DNA of 16,098 bases from an uncultured Bacillota bacterium (lineage in GTDB: Bacteria > Bacillota > UBA994 > UBA5500): NCBI GenBank assembly GCA_937874815.1, contig CALNBW010000285.1, positions 1-16,098 on the forward strand. Direction: 5' to 3'. A program made the translations under genes and the position numbers. Below the pieces are notes generated by a model. That model saw nothing but the letters and a program-made list of their open reading frames with translations, had not been told where the DNA came from and ran no database searches. Shown piece by piece: positions 5,749 through 12,627 of this stretch (the stretch's first letter is position 1; every line of letters begins with the position of its first letter).

Positions 5749-6303
5749 ATGAGAGTAATTGCTGGTAAAGCTAAGGGCCGTAAATTAAGAGCGCCAGCGG
5801 GCGATAGCGTCCGTCCCACCAGCGATAAGGTCAAAGGTGCTGTTTTTAGTGTTCTGGCCCAGTATGGCCCGATAAATAGCTTTCTCGACCTGTTTGCCGG
5901 CAGCGGAGCTATGGGCATTGAGGCTTGGAGCCGCGGCGCAACGCAGGTAGTGTTCGTAGAAAAAGATCGTAAGGCCTACCAGTGTTTGCAGGGCAACCTG
6001 CAGACGGTAGGTTTTGCGGAGGCGGTGCTGCTGCCTCTAGACTGGCAGAGGGCGCTGCGGCAACTGGCAGGTACGCAGTTTGCCGTAATCTATGCAGACC
6101 CTCCTTATACTGCTGCATTATACCCGTCTATTGTGTCGTCAGTTAAGGAACAGGGTGTGCTCGGCCCGCGGGGGCTACTTTGCTTAGAGCATCCGAAACG
6201 GATACAGTTGCAGCTAGGTGATGACTGGAACTTGTTAAAAACCAAGCACTATGGGGAAACTGCGGTGACGTATTTAACGTCCAGCGCTGCGCAGTTGAAC
6301 TAA
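5749..6303 (+). CDS. rsmD: 16S rRNA (guanine966-N2)-methyltransferase RsmD
   Basis: This SAM-dependent enzyme methylates G966 (E. coli numbering) in the 30S head. The 184-residue protein starts MRVIAGKAKGRKLRAP, as the family does. It has RPT at 22-24, the SAM-binding motif FLDLFAGSGAMGIEA (45-59) and the catalytic motif ADPPY (116-120). Upstream in-frame ATG codons at 5737 and 5743 and a TTG at 5734 exist, but the family start is 5749 and the predicted transcript begins near 5738. No good SD lies before any of these starts, so translation may be near-leaderless. recG, which often precedes rsmD in Clostridia, is absent. coaD follows after 13 bases as in many Firmicutes. Confidence 0.93.
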   Translation: MRVIAGKAKGRKLRAPAGDSVRPTSDKVKGAVFSVLAQYGPINSFLDLFAGSGAMGIEAWSRGATQVVFVEKDRKAYQCLQGNLQTVGFAEAVLLPLDWQRALRQLAGTQFAVIYADPPYTAALYPSIVSSVKEQGVLGPRGLLCLEHPKRIQLQLGDDWNLLKTKHYGETAVTYLTSSAAQLN

Positions 6304-6316
6304 GGGAGGCGGAAAC

Positions 6317-6808
6317 ATGGCTAAAGCAGTCTATCCGGGCAGTTTTGACCCGATTACTTATGGCCATCTGGATGTAATTGAACGGGCGGCAGCTGTTTTT
6401 GATGAAGTCAATGTGGCTGTGGTGGTTAATCCCAACAAAAGCCCGCTTTTCTCGCTAGCCGAGCGGGTGGAGTTGATTGAGGCTTGCACCAAGCACTTGC
6501 CAAATGTCACGATCACTCAATTTGAAGGCCTGCTAGTTAAGTACGTGGCAGAGCAAGGTGCCCAAGTGATCATCAAGGGGTTACGGGCTATTTCAGACTT
6601 TGAGTATGAGTTTCAAATGGCCCTCATGAATAGGAAACAGAATCCAAATATCGAGACATTGTTCATGATGACTAGTAGCAAGTATTCGTACCTTAGCTCC
6701 AGCATGGCTAAGGAGGTTTTGCGCCTAGGCGGTTGTGTGCGCGATTTGGTGCCTCCTTTGGTCGAAGCACGGATGCGGCAGGCAATTAAGGGCGACGACG
6801 CCAAATAG
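6317..6808 (+). CDS. coaD: Phosphopantetheine adenylyltransferase
   Basis: CoaD transfers AMP from ATP to 4'-phosphopantetheine, the penultimate step of coenzyme A synthesis. The 163-residue length is typical. The nucleotidylyltransferase signature GSFDPITYGH (8-17) includes the TxGH motif. NKSPLF (40-45), KGLRAISDFEYE (87-98, containing R90) and YSYLSSSMAKEV (123-134) are also present. The SD AGGGAGGCGG sits just before the ATG and rsmD ends 13 bases upstream, so the pair is an operon. The last 23 bases overlap the 3' end of ylbJ on the opposite strand and no terminator separates the two. Confidence 0.97.
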   Translation: MAKAVYPGSFDPITYGHLDVIERAAAVFDEVNVAVVVNPNKSPLFSLAERVELIEACTKHLPNVTITQFEGLLVKYVAEQGAQVIIKGLRAISDFEYEFQMALMNRKQNPNIETLFMMTSSKYSYLSSSMAKEVLRLGGCVRDLVPPLVEARMRQAIKGDDAK

Positions 6809-8084
6809 CAAAACGTAGGCTAACCAGGGTATGGTAGACGATGGACATGGCTAGAATTGTTCCTAATAGTAGCCCAGCCCGCAGGCTAACATAGCCCATC
6901 CGTTGCCACCAGGCGACCAGGCTTGTTGCCGATTGGGTTTGCAAGAATACAGGTACTGTAATCAGTGATGCGGTTGGTGACATGAAGGGCCACAGGAAGA
7001 AAGTTATTACACCGGCAACTACCGCTTGCAGCACGCGGGCGAGGAGATATGGCCCTAGGCGGATATCGGTGTCATTGATGATGGCTGCAACCTGCGCATG
7101 TACGGAGAAGCCGCTCCAAGCGATGATGGCACTAATTAGAATCACCCGATCCATGATCGGTGCCAGCGCCTGGCTAGCTACATTGCAGCCCATGGTGATC
7201 TCAAAGATGCCGCTGACAAAGGCATCGCCCAGTGCCGGTGAAAGGCCACAGATTGCTAGCAGACCTTTAATGCCGGTCCCGATGAGGCCCACGAGGCCAG
7301 TAACTGTAGCCATGCGCATGATTACGGAAAACAGGATGATAAAGCCGCCTACCAGAAGCAGGGAATTGACCGAGCTTTTGACGGCATCACCTAATAGTTG
7401 CCCTAAGGGCCTGCCGTCGCGTCTGCGTGCCCGGTATAGCTCTCTTAGGGCCCGTACCAAGACATTGCCGCGGGGCTCGCCAATCTGTTCACTAGCTGGT
7501 TCGTGACGCTTATAGAAACGCAAGCCGATACCGACCAATATGCTGGAAAGGTAATGGGCAGCAGCGATGATTACGCCTAGCTTGGCGTTGCCCAGCATCC
7601 CTACTGCCACTGCTCCAATCATAAACAGGGGGTCGGCTGTATTACAGAAGGACAGCAACCGCTCCGCCTCCACTTGATTGCAGAGGTTTTCCTGGCGCAG
7701 GCGGCGGGTGAGAATTGCTCCGATGGGGTAGCCGGAGGCCAGCCCCATGGCCATAACGAATGAACCGGTGCCAGGTACGTTGAATAGGGGGCGCATTAGC
7801 GGTTCTAAAATGACACCCATGAAATTAACAACACCAAGCCCCATCAGTAGTTCGGAGCCGATGAAGAAGGGGAGTAAGGCGGGGAACACAATCTCCCACC
7901 ATACTTTTAGCCCTTCTAGGGCGGAGGCAAAAGCGGCATCGGGTGCCCCGATCATACTGATAGCTAGGGCAACACCGGCCGCTGCTAAGAAGAATGTGCC
8001 AAAATAGCGGCGAAAAAGCCTGTGGCGCGCCAGCAAAATCCATCCAGCGCTGACAACCAGAAGAATCGCTATTATCCCTTGCAT
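6786..8084 (-). CDS. ylbJ: Sporulation integral membrane protein YlbJ
   Basis: This 432-residue polytopic membrane protein contains nucleoside-transporter-gate-like segments and belongs to the YlbJ family. In Bacillus subtilis the family is made in the mother cell and is needed for fully resistant spores. The substrate is unknown. Features include a first helix GIIAILLVVSAGWILLA, the conserved block FPALLPFFIGSELLMGLGVV, MGLASGYPIGAILTRRL, and SFCNTADPLFMIGAVAVGML, followed by several more helices and a basic C-terminus. The ATG at 8084 was chosen because GGGGAGG lies just upstream; the frame continues 12 codons further without an SD. It follows tmcAL by 78 bases. The 3' end overlaps coaD tail to tail by 23 bases. 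Confidence 0.9.
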   Translation of the reverse strand: MQGIIAILLVVSAGWILLARHRLFRRYFGTFFLAAAGVALAISMIGAPDAAFASALEGLKVWWEIVFPALLPFFIGSELLMGLGVVNFMGVILEPLMRPLFNVPGTGSFVMAMGLASGYPIGAILTRRLRQENLCNQVEAERLLSFCNTADPLFMIGAVAVGMLGNAKLGVIIAAAHYLSSILVGIGLRFYKRHEPASEQIGEPRGNVLVRALRELYRARRRDGRPLGQLLGDAVKSSVNSLLLVGGFIILFSVIMRMATVTGLVGLIGTGIKGLLAICGLSPALGDAFVSGIFEITMGCNVASQALAPIMDRVILISAIIAWSGFSVHAQVAAIINDTDIRLGPYLLARVLQAVVAGVITFFLWPFMSPTASLITVPVFLQTQSATSLVAWWQRMGYVSLRAGLLLGTILAMSIVYHTLVSLRFAIWRRRP

Positions 8085-8127
8085 CTGGCTAACCTCCCCG
8101 TGCGTGCGAGTAAGCACCACTTCACTT

Positions 8128-8157
8128 ATTTATATGAGGGCCAGAGGGAACTATGAC
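8128..8157 (-). promoter_or_regulatory. Candidate sigma-E promoter of ylbJ
   Basis: On the minus strand GTCATAG (8151-8157) and CATATAAAT (8128-8136) are separated by 14 bases. This resembles the sigma-E pattern (an ATA-rich -35 and CATACAAT-like -10), and its position fits a mother-cell gene. It lies between the tmcAL stop and the ylbJ start. Confidence 0.5.
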
Positions 8158-8162
8158 AAGCC

Positions 8163-9365
8163 TCAGCTGGTTACTGGCGGGTGGGTATAATCGAGGCCAC
8201 TTTGGCTTCCCTTGCGCCAAGCTAGGGTATGGATATCGGTCGCTTGCACATCTAGTTGAAGGCACTCTGCCAGCCGCTTATTAGCTGCCGGAGCTGTGGC
8301 AGCGGAGTAAATAACCGGCAGTTGGCTGGTTTTGAGCAGACCGCGTATGGCGGATGAGGCGGTGTTTAGCGCCAGCACCCGCAAATAGGGTGGTGGTAGG
8401 TCCACATCGATTCTTTCTAGCCGGGCTAGATTAAGGCCCAGCAGTATATAGGTAGCCAAGCGCTGCACCCGGGTTAGCGGGAAACGGCGGGTTTTTGCTT
8501 GGCGCAGGAGCTCGTCCCAATTGTTGGTGCGGCGGGCGGCCAGCCAGAGTCGCTCTCCCAACCCTTCACTGGCCTCTGGCCACTGATCCAGGTCCGCTCG
8601 GCTTTGGCTGCGCAGCCGATAAACCAGGTAGGGGGCCAGCTGTTGCCAGCTGACCGGCCCCTGCCCCTTTTGCAGATGCTCCTGCAGCAGGGCTGCCGCT
8701 GCTGCCGGCATACCTTGCACTGCCTGGTTTGCCAGGATCTGCTGCCGGATAGCCGTAGCAGAAGGCAGGGCCTGAGCAGGGTCGGGGCTATGATAAGCGC
8801 CCAGGCGCTTGATGGTGTGGGCCCTCAGCGGTAACCCATATTGTTTGATGGCCTGCAAGTATTTGATGGCCAGGGTGTTATTCGGTTGCTGAAATAGCCC
8901 AGGATCTAGCTGTGGTAGAACTGCTGCTAATGCCAGGCCTTGGGCAGCCGCAAAGGACTGCCCCTGATTCAGGGCAGCATGCAATGCCTGCCGGTAGGCA
9001 GGCGGCTCTTCCAGCTGGAGAGCGGCTATTGCTTCTAGGGTAGAAAGCTGGCCTAGCTCACTGCCGAAGCAGATATCTGTGGCTCCGGCTGCTGCCAAGA
9101 GGCGCACAGCCCCCGCTGCAAAATTGGGGGCGCTCTGAGTGGCCCAGGCCACCGGCAGTTCCAGCACTAAATCAACCCCTGCAGCCAGTGCCATTTGGGC
9201 CCGGGCCCATTTGTCAATGATGGCCGGTTCGCCCCGCTGCGTAAATGAGCCACTCATTACCGCTATAGTGGCGGCAGGCTCCATTATTTGCTTAGCTTGC
9301 TGTAGATGGTATAGATGACCTAAGTGGAAGGGGTTGTATTCAACAACCAAGCCTAGAATCTTCAT
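8163..9365 (-). CDS. tmcAL: tRNA(Met) cytidine acetate ligase TmcAL (YlbM)
   Basis: TmcAL activates acetate with ATP and forms N4-acetylcytidine at C34 of elongator tRNA-Met. The 400-residue protein begins MKILGLVVEYNPFHLGHLYH with the nucleotidyltransferase HxGH motif (14-17). It continues with MSGSFTQRGEPAIIDKW (37-53), DLVLELPVAWATQSAPNFA (65-83) and CFGSE (99-103). QQPNNTLAIKYLQAI and LPSATAIRQQI follow in the C-terminal half. The frame is open 23 codons further upstream, but the conserved start is the ATG at 9365, so I use that; GGGGGC upstream is a moderate SD. It is transcribed away from ackA from an overlapping promoter. The pairing is notable because TmcAL uses free acetate, the product or substrate of acetate kinase. 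Confidence 0.94.
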   Translation of the reverse strand: MKILGLVVEYNPFHLGHLYHLQQAKQIMEPAATIAVMSGSFTQRGEPAIIDKWARAQMALAAGVDLVLELPVAWATQSAPNFAAGAVRLLAAAGATDICFGSELGQLSTLEAIAALQLEEPPAYRQALHAALNQGQSFAAAQGLALAAVLPQLDPGLFQQPNNTLAIKYLQAIKQYGLPLRAHTIKRLGAYHSPDPAQALPSATAIRQQILANQAVQGMPAAAAALLQEHLQKGQGPVSWQQLAPYLVYRLRSQSRADLDQWPEASEGLGERLWLAARRTNNWDELLRQAKTRRFPLTRVQRLATYILLGLNLARLERIDVDLPPPYLRVLALNTASSAIRGLLKTSQLPVIYSAATAPAANKRLAECLQLDVQATDIHTLAWRKGSQSGLDYTHPPVTS

Positions 9366-9380
9366 GCGTAGCCAGCCCCC

Positions 9381-9410
9381 TTGTCCTGTTTCAGAGATAG
9401 GATATATAAT
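9381..9410 (+). promoter_or_regulatory. Sigma-A promoter of ackA
   Basis: TTGTCC (9381-9386) and a perfect TATAAT (9405-9410) are separated by 18 bases. The predicted start is near 9417, about 40 bases before the GTG. It cannot be occupied together with the tmcAL promoter because the -10 boxes overlap. Confidence 0.75.
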
Positions 9411-9434
9411 ACAGGGTAGTTTGCCAAGTCGCAA
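9406..9434 (-). promoter_or_regulatory. Sigma-A promoter of tmcAL
   Basis: On the minus strand TTGCGA (9429-9434) and TATTAT (9406-9411) are 17 bases apart. The -10 box overlaps the ackA -10 on the other strand by five bases. Confidence 0.7.
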
Positions 9435-9457
9435 AGTCCATACGAGGAGGATATCAA

Positions 9458-10654
9458 GTGAAAGTTTTAGTGATCAACTGTGGCAGCTCTTCTCTCAAGT
9501 ACCAAGTGTTTGATATGCAAACCGAAACGGTACTGGCTAAAGGAAACGTAGAACGCATCGGTATCGATGGCGCGTTTCTGAAATACCGTCGGGGCGACGA
9601 AGATACCATTACAGTAGAAGCTGAAATTCCTAACCATGAGGTAGCAATTCAGCTAGTCTTTGCCGCTCTAACTAATGAATCCTACGGGGTGCTGAAGAGC
9701 GCTGCTGAAATTGAGGCAGTTGGCCATCGCGTTGTTCATGCTGGCGAAAAATATGCTAGCTCCGTCGTGATTGACGACGACGTTATGGCCGCTTTACGCG
9801 AGTGTATTGAACTGGCACCACTACATAACCCGCCCAACATCGTGGGGATTGAGGCTGCCCAGAAGCTGATGCCTAATGTAAAACATGTCGCCGTTTTTGA
9901 TACGGCGTTCCACCAAACAATGCCCGACTACGCTTACATGTATGCCCTTCCCTATGAGCTCTACGAGCAGTATCGCGTGCGCCGTTATGGCTTCCATGGC
10001 ACTTCGCATAAGTATGTGGCGGAGCGTGCTGCCGCTATTTTGGGGCGTCCCCTTTCCGAGCTGAAGATTATCACTTGCCATCTAGGCAATGGAGCTAGTG
10101 TGACCGCTGTCAACTGCGGTAAATCCGTTGATACCAGCATGGGCTTTACGCCTTTAGAGGGGCTGATCATGGGCACCCGCAGTGGCGATGTTGACCCAGC
10201 GGTTATTACTTTCATTCAAGATAAAGAAGGCCTGGCGAGCGAGCAGGTGAACAATCTGCTGAACAAGCAGTCCGGCGTATTTGGTGTTTCGGGCGTCAGC
10301 AGTGACTTCCGATCACTAGAAGAAGCCAGCGAAGCCGGCAACAAACGGGCGGCCCTGGCCATGGAGATGTTTGCCTATCGTGTGCGCAAGTATATCGGCG
10401 CCTATGCAGCCGCTATGGGTGGCGTTGATGCTATCGTCTTTACAGCTGGCCTGGGCGAAAACTCGCCTTCCATGCGCCAAAATATCTGCGCTGGGCTGGA
10501 GTTTTTAGGCGTCAAGCCGGATGCTGAGAAAAACAACGCGCGCGGCAAAGAGGTCGATTTTAGTGCCAACGGTGCTAAAGTCCATACTTTGTTAGTACCT
10601 ACCAACGAGGAGCTAATGATCGCTCGCGACACCGTAGCTTTAGTACAAGGCTAG
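9458..10654 (+). CDS. ackA: Acetate kinase
   Basis: AckA catalyses acetyl-phosphate + ADP = acetate + ATP, the substrate-level phosphorylation step of acetate formation (or acetate activation in reverse). The 398-residue protein starts MKVLVINCGSSSLKYQVF. The residues known to be important in the Methanosarcina enzyme all fall at the same numbers: N7, R91 (VGHRVVHAG), D148 (FDTAFHQTMP), H180 (RYGFHGTSH), R241 (MGTRSGDVDPA) and E384 in TNEEL. HLGNGASV (208-215) binds phosphate. The start is GTG with AGGAGG seven bases upstream. No pta gene is in the window. There is no terminator after the gene; the yceD promoter starts 14 bases past the stop. Confidence 0.98.
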   Translation: MKVLVINCGSSSLKYQVFDMQTETVLAKGNVERIGIDGAFLKYRRGDEDTITVEAEIPNHEVAIQLVFAALTNESYGVLKSAAEIEAVGHRVVHAGEKYASSVVIDDDVMAALRECIELAPLHNPPNIVGIEAAQKLMPNVKHVAVFDTAFHQTMPDYAYMYALPYELYEQYRVRRYGFHGTSHKYVAERAAAILGRPLSELKIITCHLGNGASVTAVNCGKSVDTSMGFTPLEGLIMGTRSGDVDPAVITFIQDKEGLASEQVNNLLNKQSGVFGVSGVSSDFRSLEEASEAGNKRAALAMEMFAYRVRKYIGAYAAAMGGVDAIVFTAGLGENSPSMRQNICAGLEFLGVKPDAEKNNARGKEVDFSANGAKVHTLLVPTNEELMIARDTVALVQG

Positions 10655-10668
10655 TGGAGTTGCTTTGA

Positions 10669-10698
10669 TTGACAAGGTTTGTTGCCCCACAGTATAAT
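10669..10698 (+). promoter_or_regulatory. Consensus sigma-A promoter of yceD-rpmF
   Basis: A perfect TTGACA (10669-10674) and a perfect TATAAT (10693-10698) are 18 bases apart. The -10 is directly followed by the SD GGGGAGGTGAT, so transcription should start inside or next to the SD and leave a leader of about 8-13 bases. Confidence 0.88.
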
Positions 10699-10715
10699 GG
10701 GGAGGTGATTTTCCC

Positions 10716-11237
10716 ATGAAGCTATTGCTTAGTGATTGGCGAGTTGCTGACGATTTGCAGCAGACGCTGGCAGTCTCCGAGTTATGGCCTAGTCTTAATT
10801 GGCAAGGTCAGCAGATTCAGTTCAAAGGCCCGGTCCAGCTTTCCTTACAGATAACCGGCCAGCAAAAGTCTCTGCTCCTGCGTGGGGAAATTGCAGCCAA
10901 TTTGGAGCTGGCCTGCAGCCGTTGTGCTGAAGATTTCTTGCTGCCAATGCGTTGTGTGGTGGACGAAACCATTTCCCTCGCCGACGAGGATGAGCAAGAA
11001 ATGCTTGTGGATCGAGCGCAGGATGAGCTGGATCTGAGTGAGCTAGGTTTGCAGGTGCTGCTGGAGAACTTGCCGTTGCAGCCTCTTTGCAGGCCCGACT
11101 GCCGTGGGCTATGTTCCCTGTGTGGGCAGAACTTGAATCGCGGTAACTGCGATTGTGAAACGGACCCGATTGATCCTCGCTTAGCAATACTCGGCCAGTT
11201 ATTCAGGCAAGATGACCAATCAAAAAAAGAGGGTTAG
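10716..11237 (+). CDS. yceD: YceD family protein (DUF177), 23S rRNA accumulation protein
   Basis: This 173-residue protein belongs to the YceD/DUF177 family, named YlbN in Bacillus, which is linked to large-subunit rRNA accumulation and is nearly always next to rpmF. The N-terminal half is a beta-rich domain with CSRC at 67-70. The C-terminal signature is clear: LPLQPLCRPDCRGLCSLCG (119-137), then NLN, GNCDC (143-147), then DPRLAILGQL. The cysteine pairs C125, C129, C133, C136, C145 and C147 suggest zinc binding. The ATG is preceded by GGGGAGGTGAT at a good distance. The last codons are part of a hairpin that could attenuate transcription into rpmF. Confidence 0.92.
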   Translation: MKLLLSDWRVADDLQQTLAVSELWPSLNWQGQQIQFKGPVQLSLQITGQQKSLLLRGEIAANLELACSRCAEDFLLPMRCVVDETISLADEDEQEMLVDRAQDELDLSELGLQVLLENLPLQPLCRPDCRGLCSLCGQNLNRGNCDCETDPIDPRLAILGQLFRQDDQSKKEG

Positions 11238-11247
11238 CCCTTTTTTG
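11222..11247 (+). terminator. Weak terminator or attenuator between yceD and rpmF
   Basis: AAAAGAGGG pairs with CCCTTTTTT around a TTAG loop (11225-11246), with one G-T pair. The yceD stop codon is the end of that loop. No promoter is visible between it and rpmF, so it probably lowers rather than ends transcription into rpmF. Confidence 0.5.
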
Positions 11248-11281
11248 TAGTTTTTCTGAGCTTTCCGGAGGAGGTGTAACA

Positions 11282-11461
11282 ATGGCAGTACCTAAACAAA
11301 AACTCTCTAAGAGCCGTCGCGACCGACGTCGCGCCGCTAACCTGTCGCTTCGCGCTAAGGGTTTGGTTGAATGCCCCCAGTGTCATGAAGCTAGGTTACC
11401 ACATCGCGCATGTCCGCATTGCGGCTATTACAAGAACCGTGCGGTTATAGCTGTTGATTAA
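11282..11461 (+). CDS. rpmF: 50S ribosomal protein bL32, zinc-binding form
   Basis: This 59-residue large-subunit protein begins MAVPKQKLSKSRRDRRRAAN, the family's hallmark. It carries two zinc-binding CxxC pairs, CPQC (31-34) and CPHC (44-47), followed by GYYKNRAVI. A strong SD, GGAGGAGGTG, lies five bases before the ATG. The gene is 44 bases downstream of yceD, the usual partner, and a strong terminator follows ten bases after its stop. Confidence 0.98.
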   Translation: MAVPKQKLSKSRRDRRRAANLSLRAKGLVECPQCHEARLPHRACPHCGYYKNRAVIAVD

Positions 11462-11469
11462 CAGGCAGC

Positions 11470-11508
11470 AAATGGGCTTGGCGCCTCAGAAGCGCGAGCC
11501 CATTTTTT
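11470..11508 (+). terminator. Intrinsic terminator of rpmF
   Basis: AAATGGGCT (11470-11478) pairs with AGCCCATTT (11497-11505). An inner GCGC/GCGC stem extends the hairpin, and six T residues occupy 11503-11508. Confidence 0.88.
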
Positions 11509-11543
11509 ATGCCTTTTTATGTGCACAATCTTGCGCAAACGCC

Positions 11544-11573
11544 TTGCGATTGGGAGCGGGCTCAATATATACT
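11544..11573 (+). promoter_or_regulatory. Sigma-A promoter of plsX-degV-acpP
   Basis: TTGCGA (11544-11549) and TATACT (11568-11573) are 18 bases apart. The perfect palindrome TAATCGATTA (11579-11588) covers the predicted start site and could be an operator. I see no FapR-type box here. Confidence 0.6.
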
Positions 11574-11603
11574 AGCTGTAATCGATTAGAAAGGGTGGGC
11601 GAT

Positions 11604-12626
11604 ATGCTACGAATAGCCATCGATGCGATGGGCGGTGACCATTCTCCCGATGAAATTGTGGCCGGTGCAGTGTCAGCATTACAGGCGAATGCTCGTTTGT
11701 CAGTGCAGTTGGTAGGTCCAGAGCAACCTTTGGAAGCGCTTTTGGCCAGTGTAGCAGCCGATGTCCGGGAGCGGATTGCCATCGTGCCGGCGCTCGAAGT
11801 TATTGATAACGATGAAGCCCCGGCTATGGCCGTCCGGCGTAAGAAGGATGCATCGATTGTAGTCGCTACGCGATTGCTTAAAGAAGGAAAAGCCGATGGC
11901 TTGCTGACGGCCGGTAGCACGGGGGCATTTATGGCAGCAGGCCTACTGATACTCGGTCGTTTGCCTGGTGTGCAGCGCCCCGCTTTGGCTCCCATTCTGC
12001 CCACCGTTGATGGGCAGGGTGTGGTACTACTTGACGTCGGGGCTAATATGGATGCTACGCCGGAGCACTTACAGCAATATGCGGTCATGGGGGCTATTTA
12101 TGCCGAGCAGGTATTAGGCCGCGCCACCCCCCGGGTGGGGCTGTTGAATGTAGGCAGCGAGCCAGGTAAGGGCAACGAACTAACGAAAGAAGCTTACCAG
12201 CTGCTAGCCAAGCAGCCTCTGAATTTCATTGGTAATGTAGAGGCGCGCGATTTGCTAACAGGGCAAGCTGATGTAGTGGTCACTGATGGCTTTGTCGGCA
12301 ATGTAGTGCTCAAGTTTATGGAGGGCATGGCCCTAAGCCTCTTTGACATGCTCAAGGTAGAGTATACGAGCGACTTGCGCGGCAAATTAGGGGCCGGCCT
12401 CCTGCGTCCAGGATTGCGGCGTTTCAAACGTAATCTCGACTACTCCGAATATGGCGGAGCACCTCTTTTGGGAGTTAAGCTCCCCATGATCAAATGCCAT
12501 GGCAGTTCGCAGCGCAAGGCTATTCATAATGGAATCGGTCAGGCCATAAGTTTCATTGAAAGTCGTGCGGGAGAGGTGATTTCTAATGCTATCACTAAGC
12601 CTGTTGAACTAGAGGAGGTAGAGTAG
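11604..12626 (+). CDS. plsX: Phosphate acyltransferase PlsX
   Basis: PlsX interconverts acyl-ACP and acyl-phosphate, feeding PlsY in phospholipid synthesis. The 340-residue length is normal. Motifs in order are IAIDAMGGDHSPDEIVAGA (4-22), GLLTAGSTGAFMAAGL, LGRLPGVQRPALAPI, LLDVGANMDATPEHL, NVGSEPGKGNELTKEAY, NVEARDLLTGQADVVVTDGF and the C-terminal SEYGGAPLLG followed by HGSSQRKAIHNGI. The ATG at 11604 has AAAGGGTGGGCG upstream; a longer frame back to 11454 runs through the rpmF stop and terminator and is rejected. The gene runs into degV with one base between stop and start. fapR, which often precedes it, is not in the window. Confidence 0.97.
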   Translation: MLRIAIDAMGGDHSPDEIVAGAVSALQANARLSVQLVGPEQPLEALLASVAADVRERIAIVPALEVIDNDEAPAMAVRRKKDASIVVATRLLKEGKADGLLTAGSTGAFMAAGLLILGRLPGVQRPALAPILPTVDGQGVVLLDVGANMDATPEHLQQYAVMGAIYAEQVLGRATPRVGLLNVGSEPGKGNELTKEAYQLLAKQPLNFIGNVEARDLLTGQADVVVTDGFVGNVVLKFMEGMALSLFDMLKVEYTSDLRGKLGAGLLRPGLRRFKRNLDYSEYGGAPLLGVKLPMIKCHGSSQRKAIHNGIGQAISFIESRAGEVISNAITKPVELEEVE

Positions 12627-12627
12627 A

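Noticed and set aside
6982..7506. Open frame of 174 codons on the plus strand opposite ylbJ
   Set aside because: It is antisense to a clear membrane protein gene, is rich in Arg, Pro, Thr and Met as expected from the complement, and has no SD.
11454..11603. Fifty-codon N-terminal extension of plsX from TTG 11454
   Set aside because: It runs through the rpmF stop, its terminator and the plsX promoter; the conserved start and SD are at 11604.
11507..12088. Open frame of 193 codons on the minus strand opposite plsX
   Set aside because: It mirrors the conserved plsX coding sequence and is low-complexity Ser/Thr/Ala-rich, with no family match.
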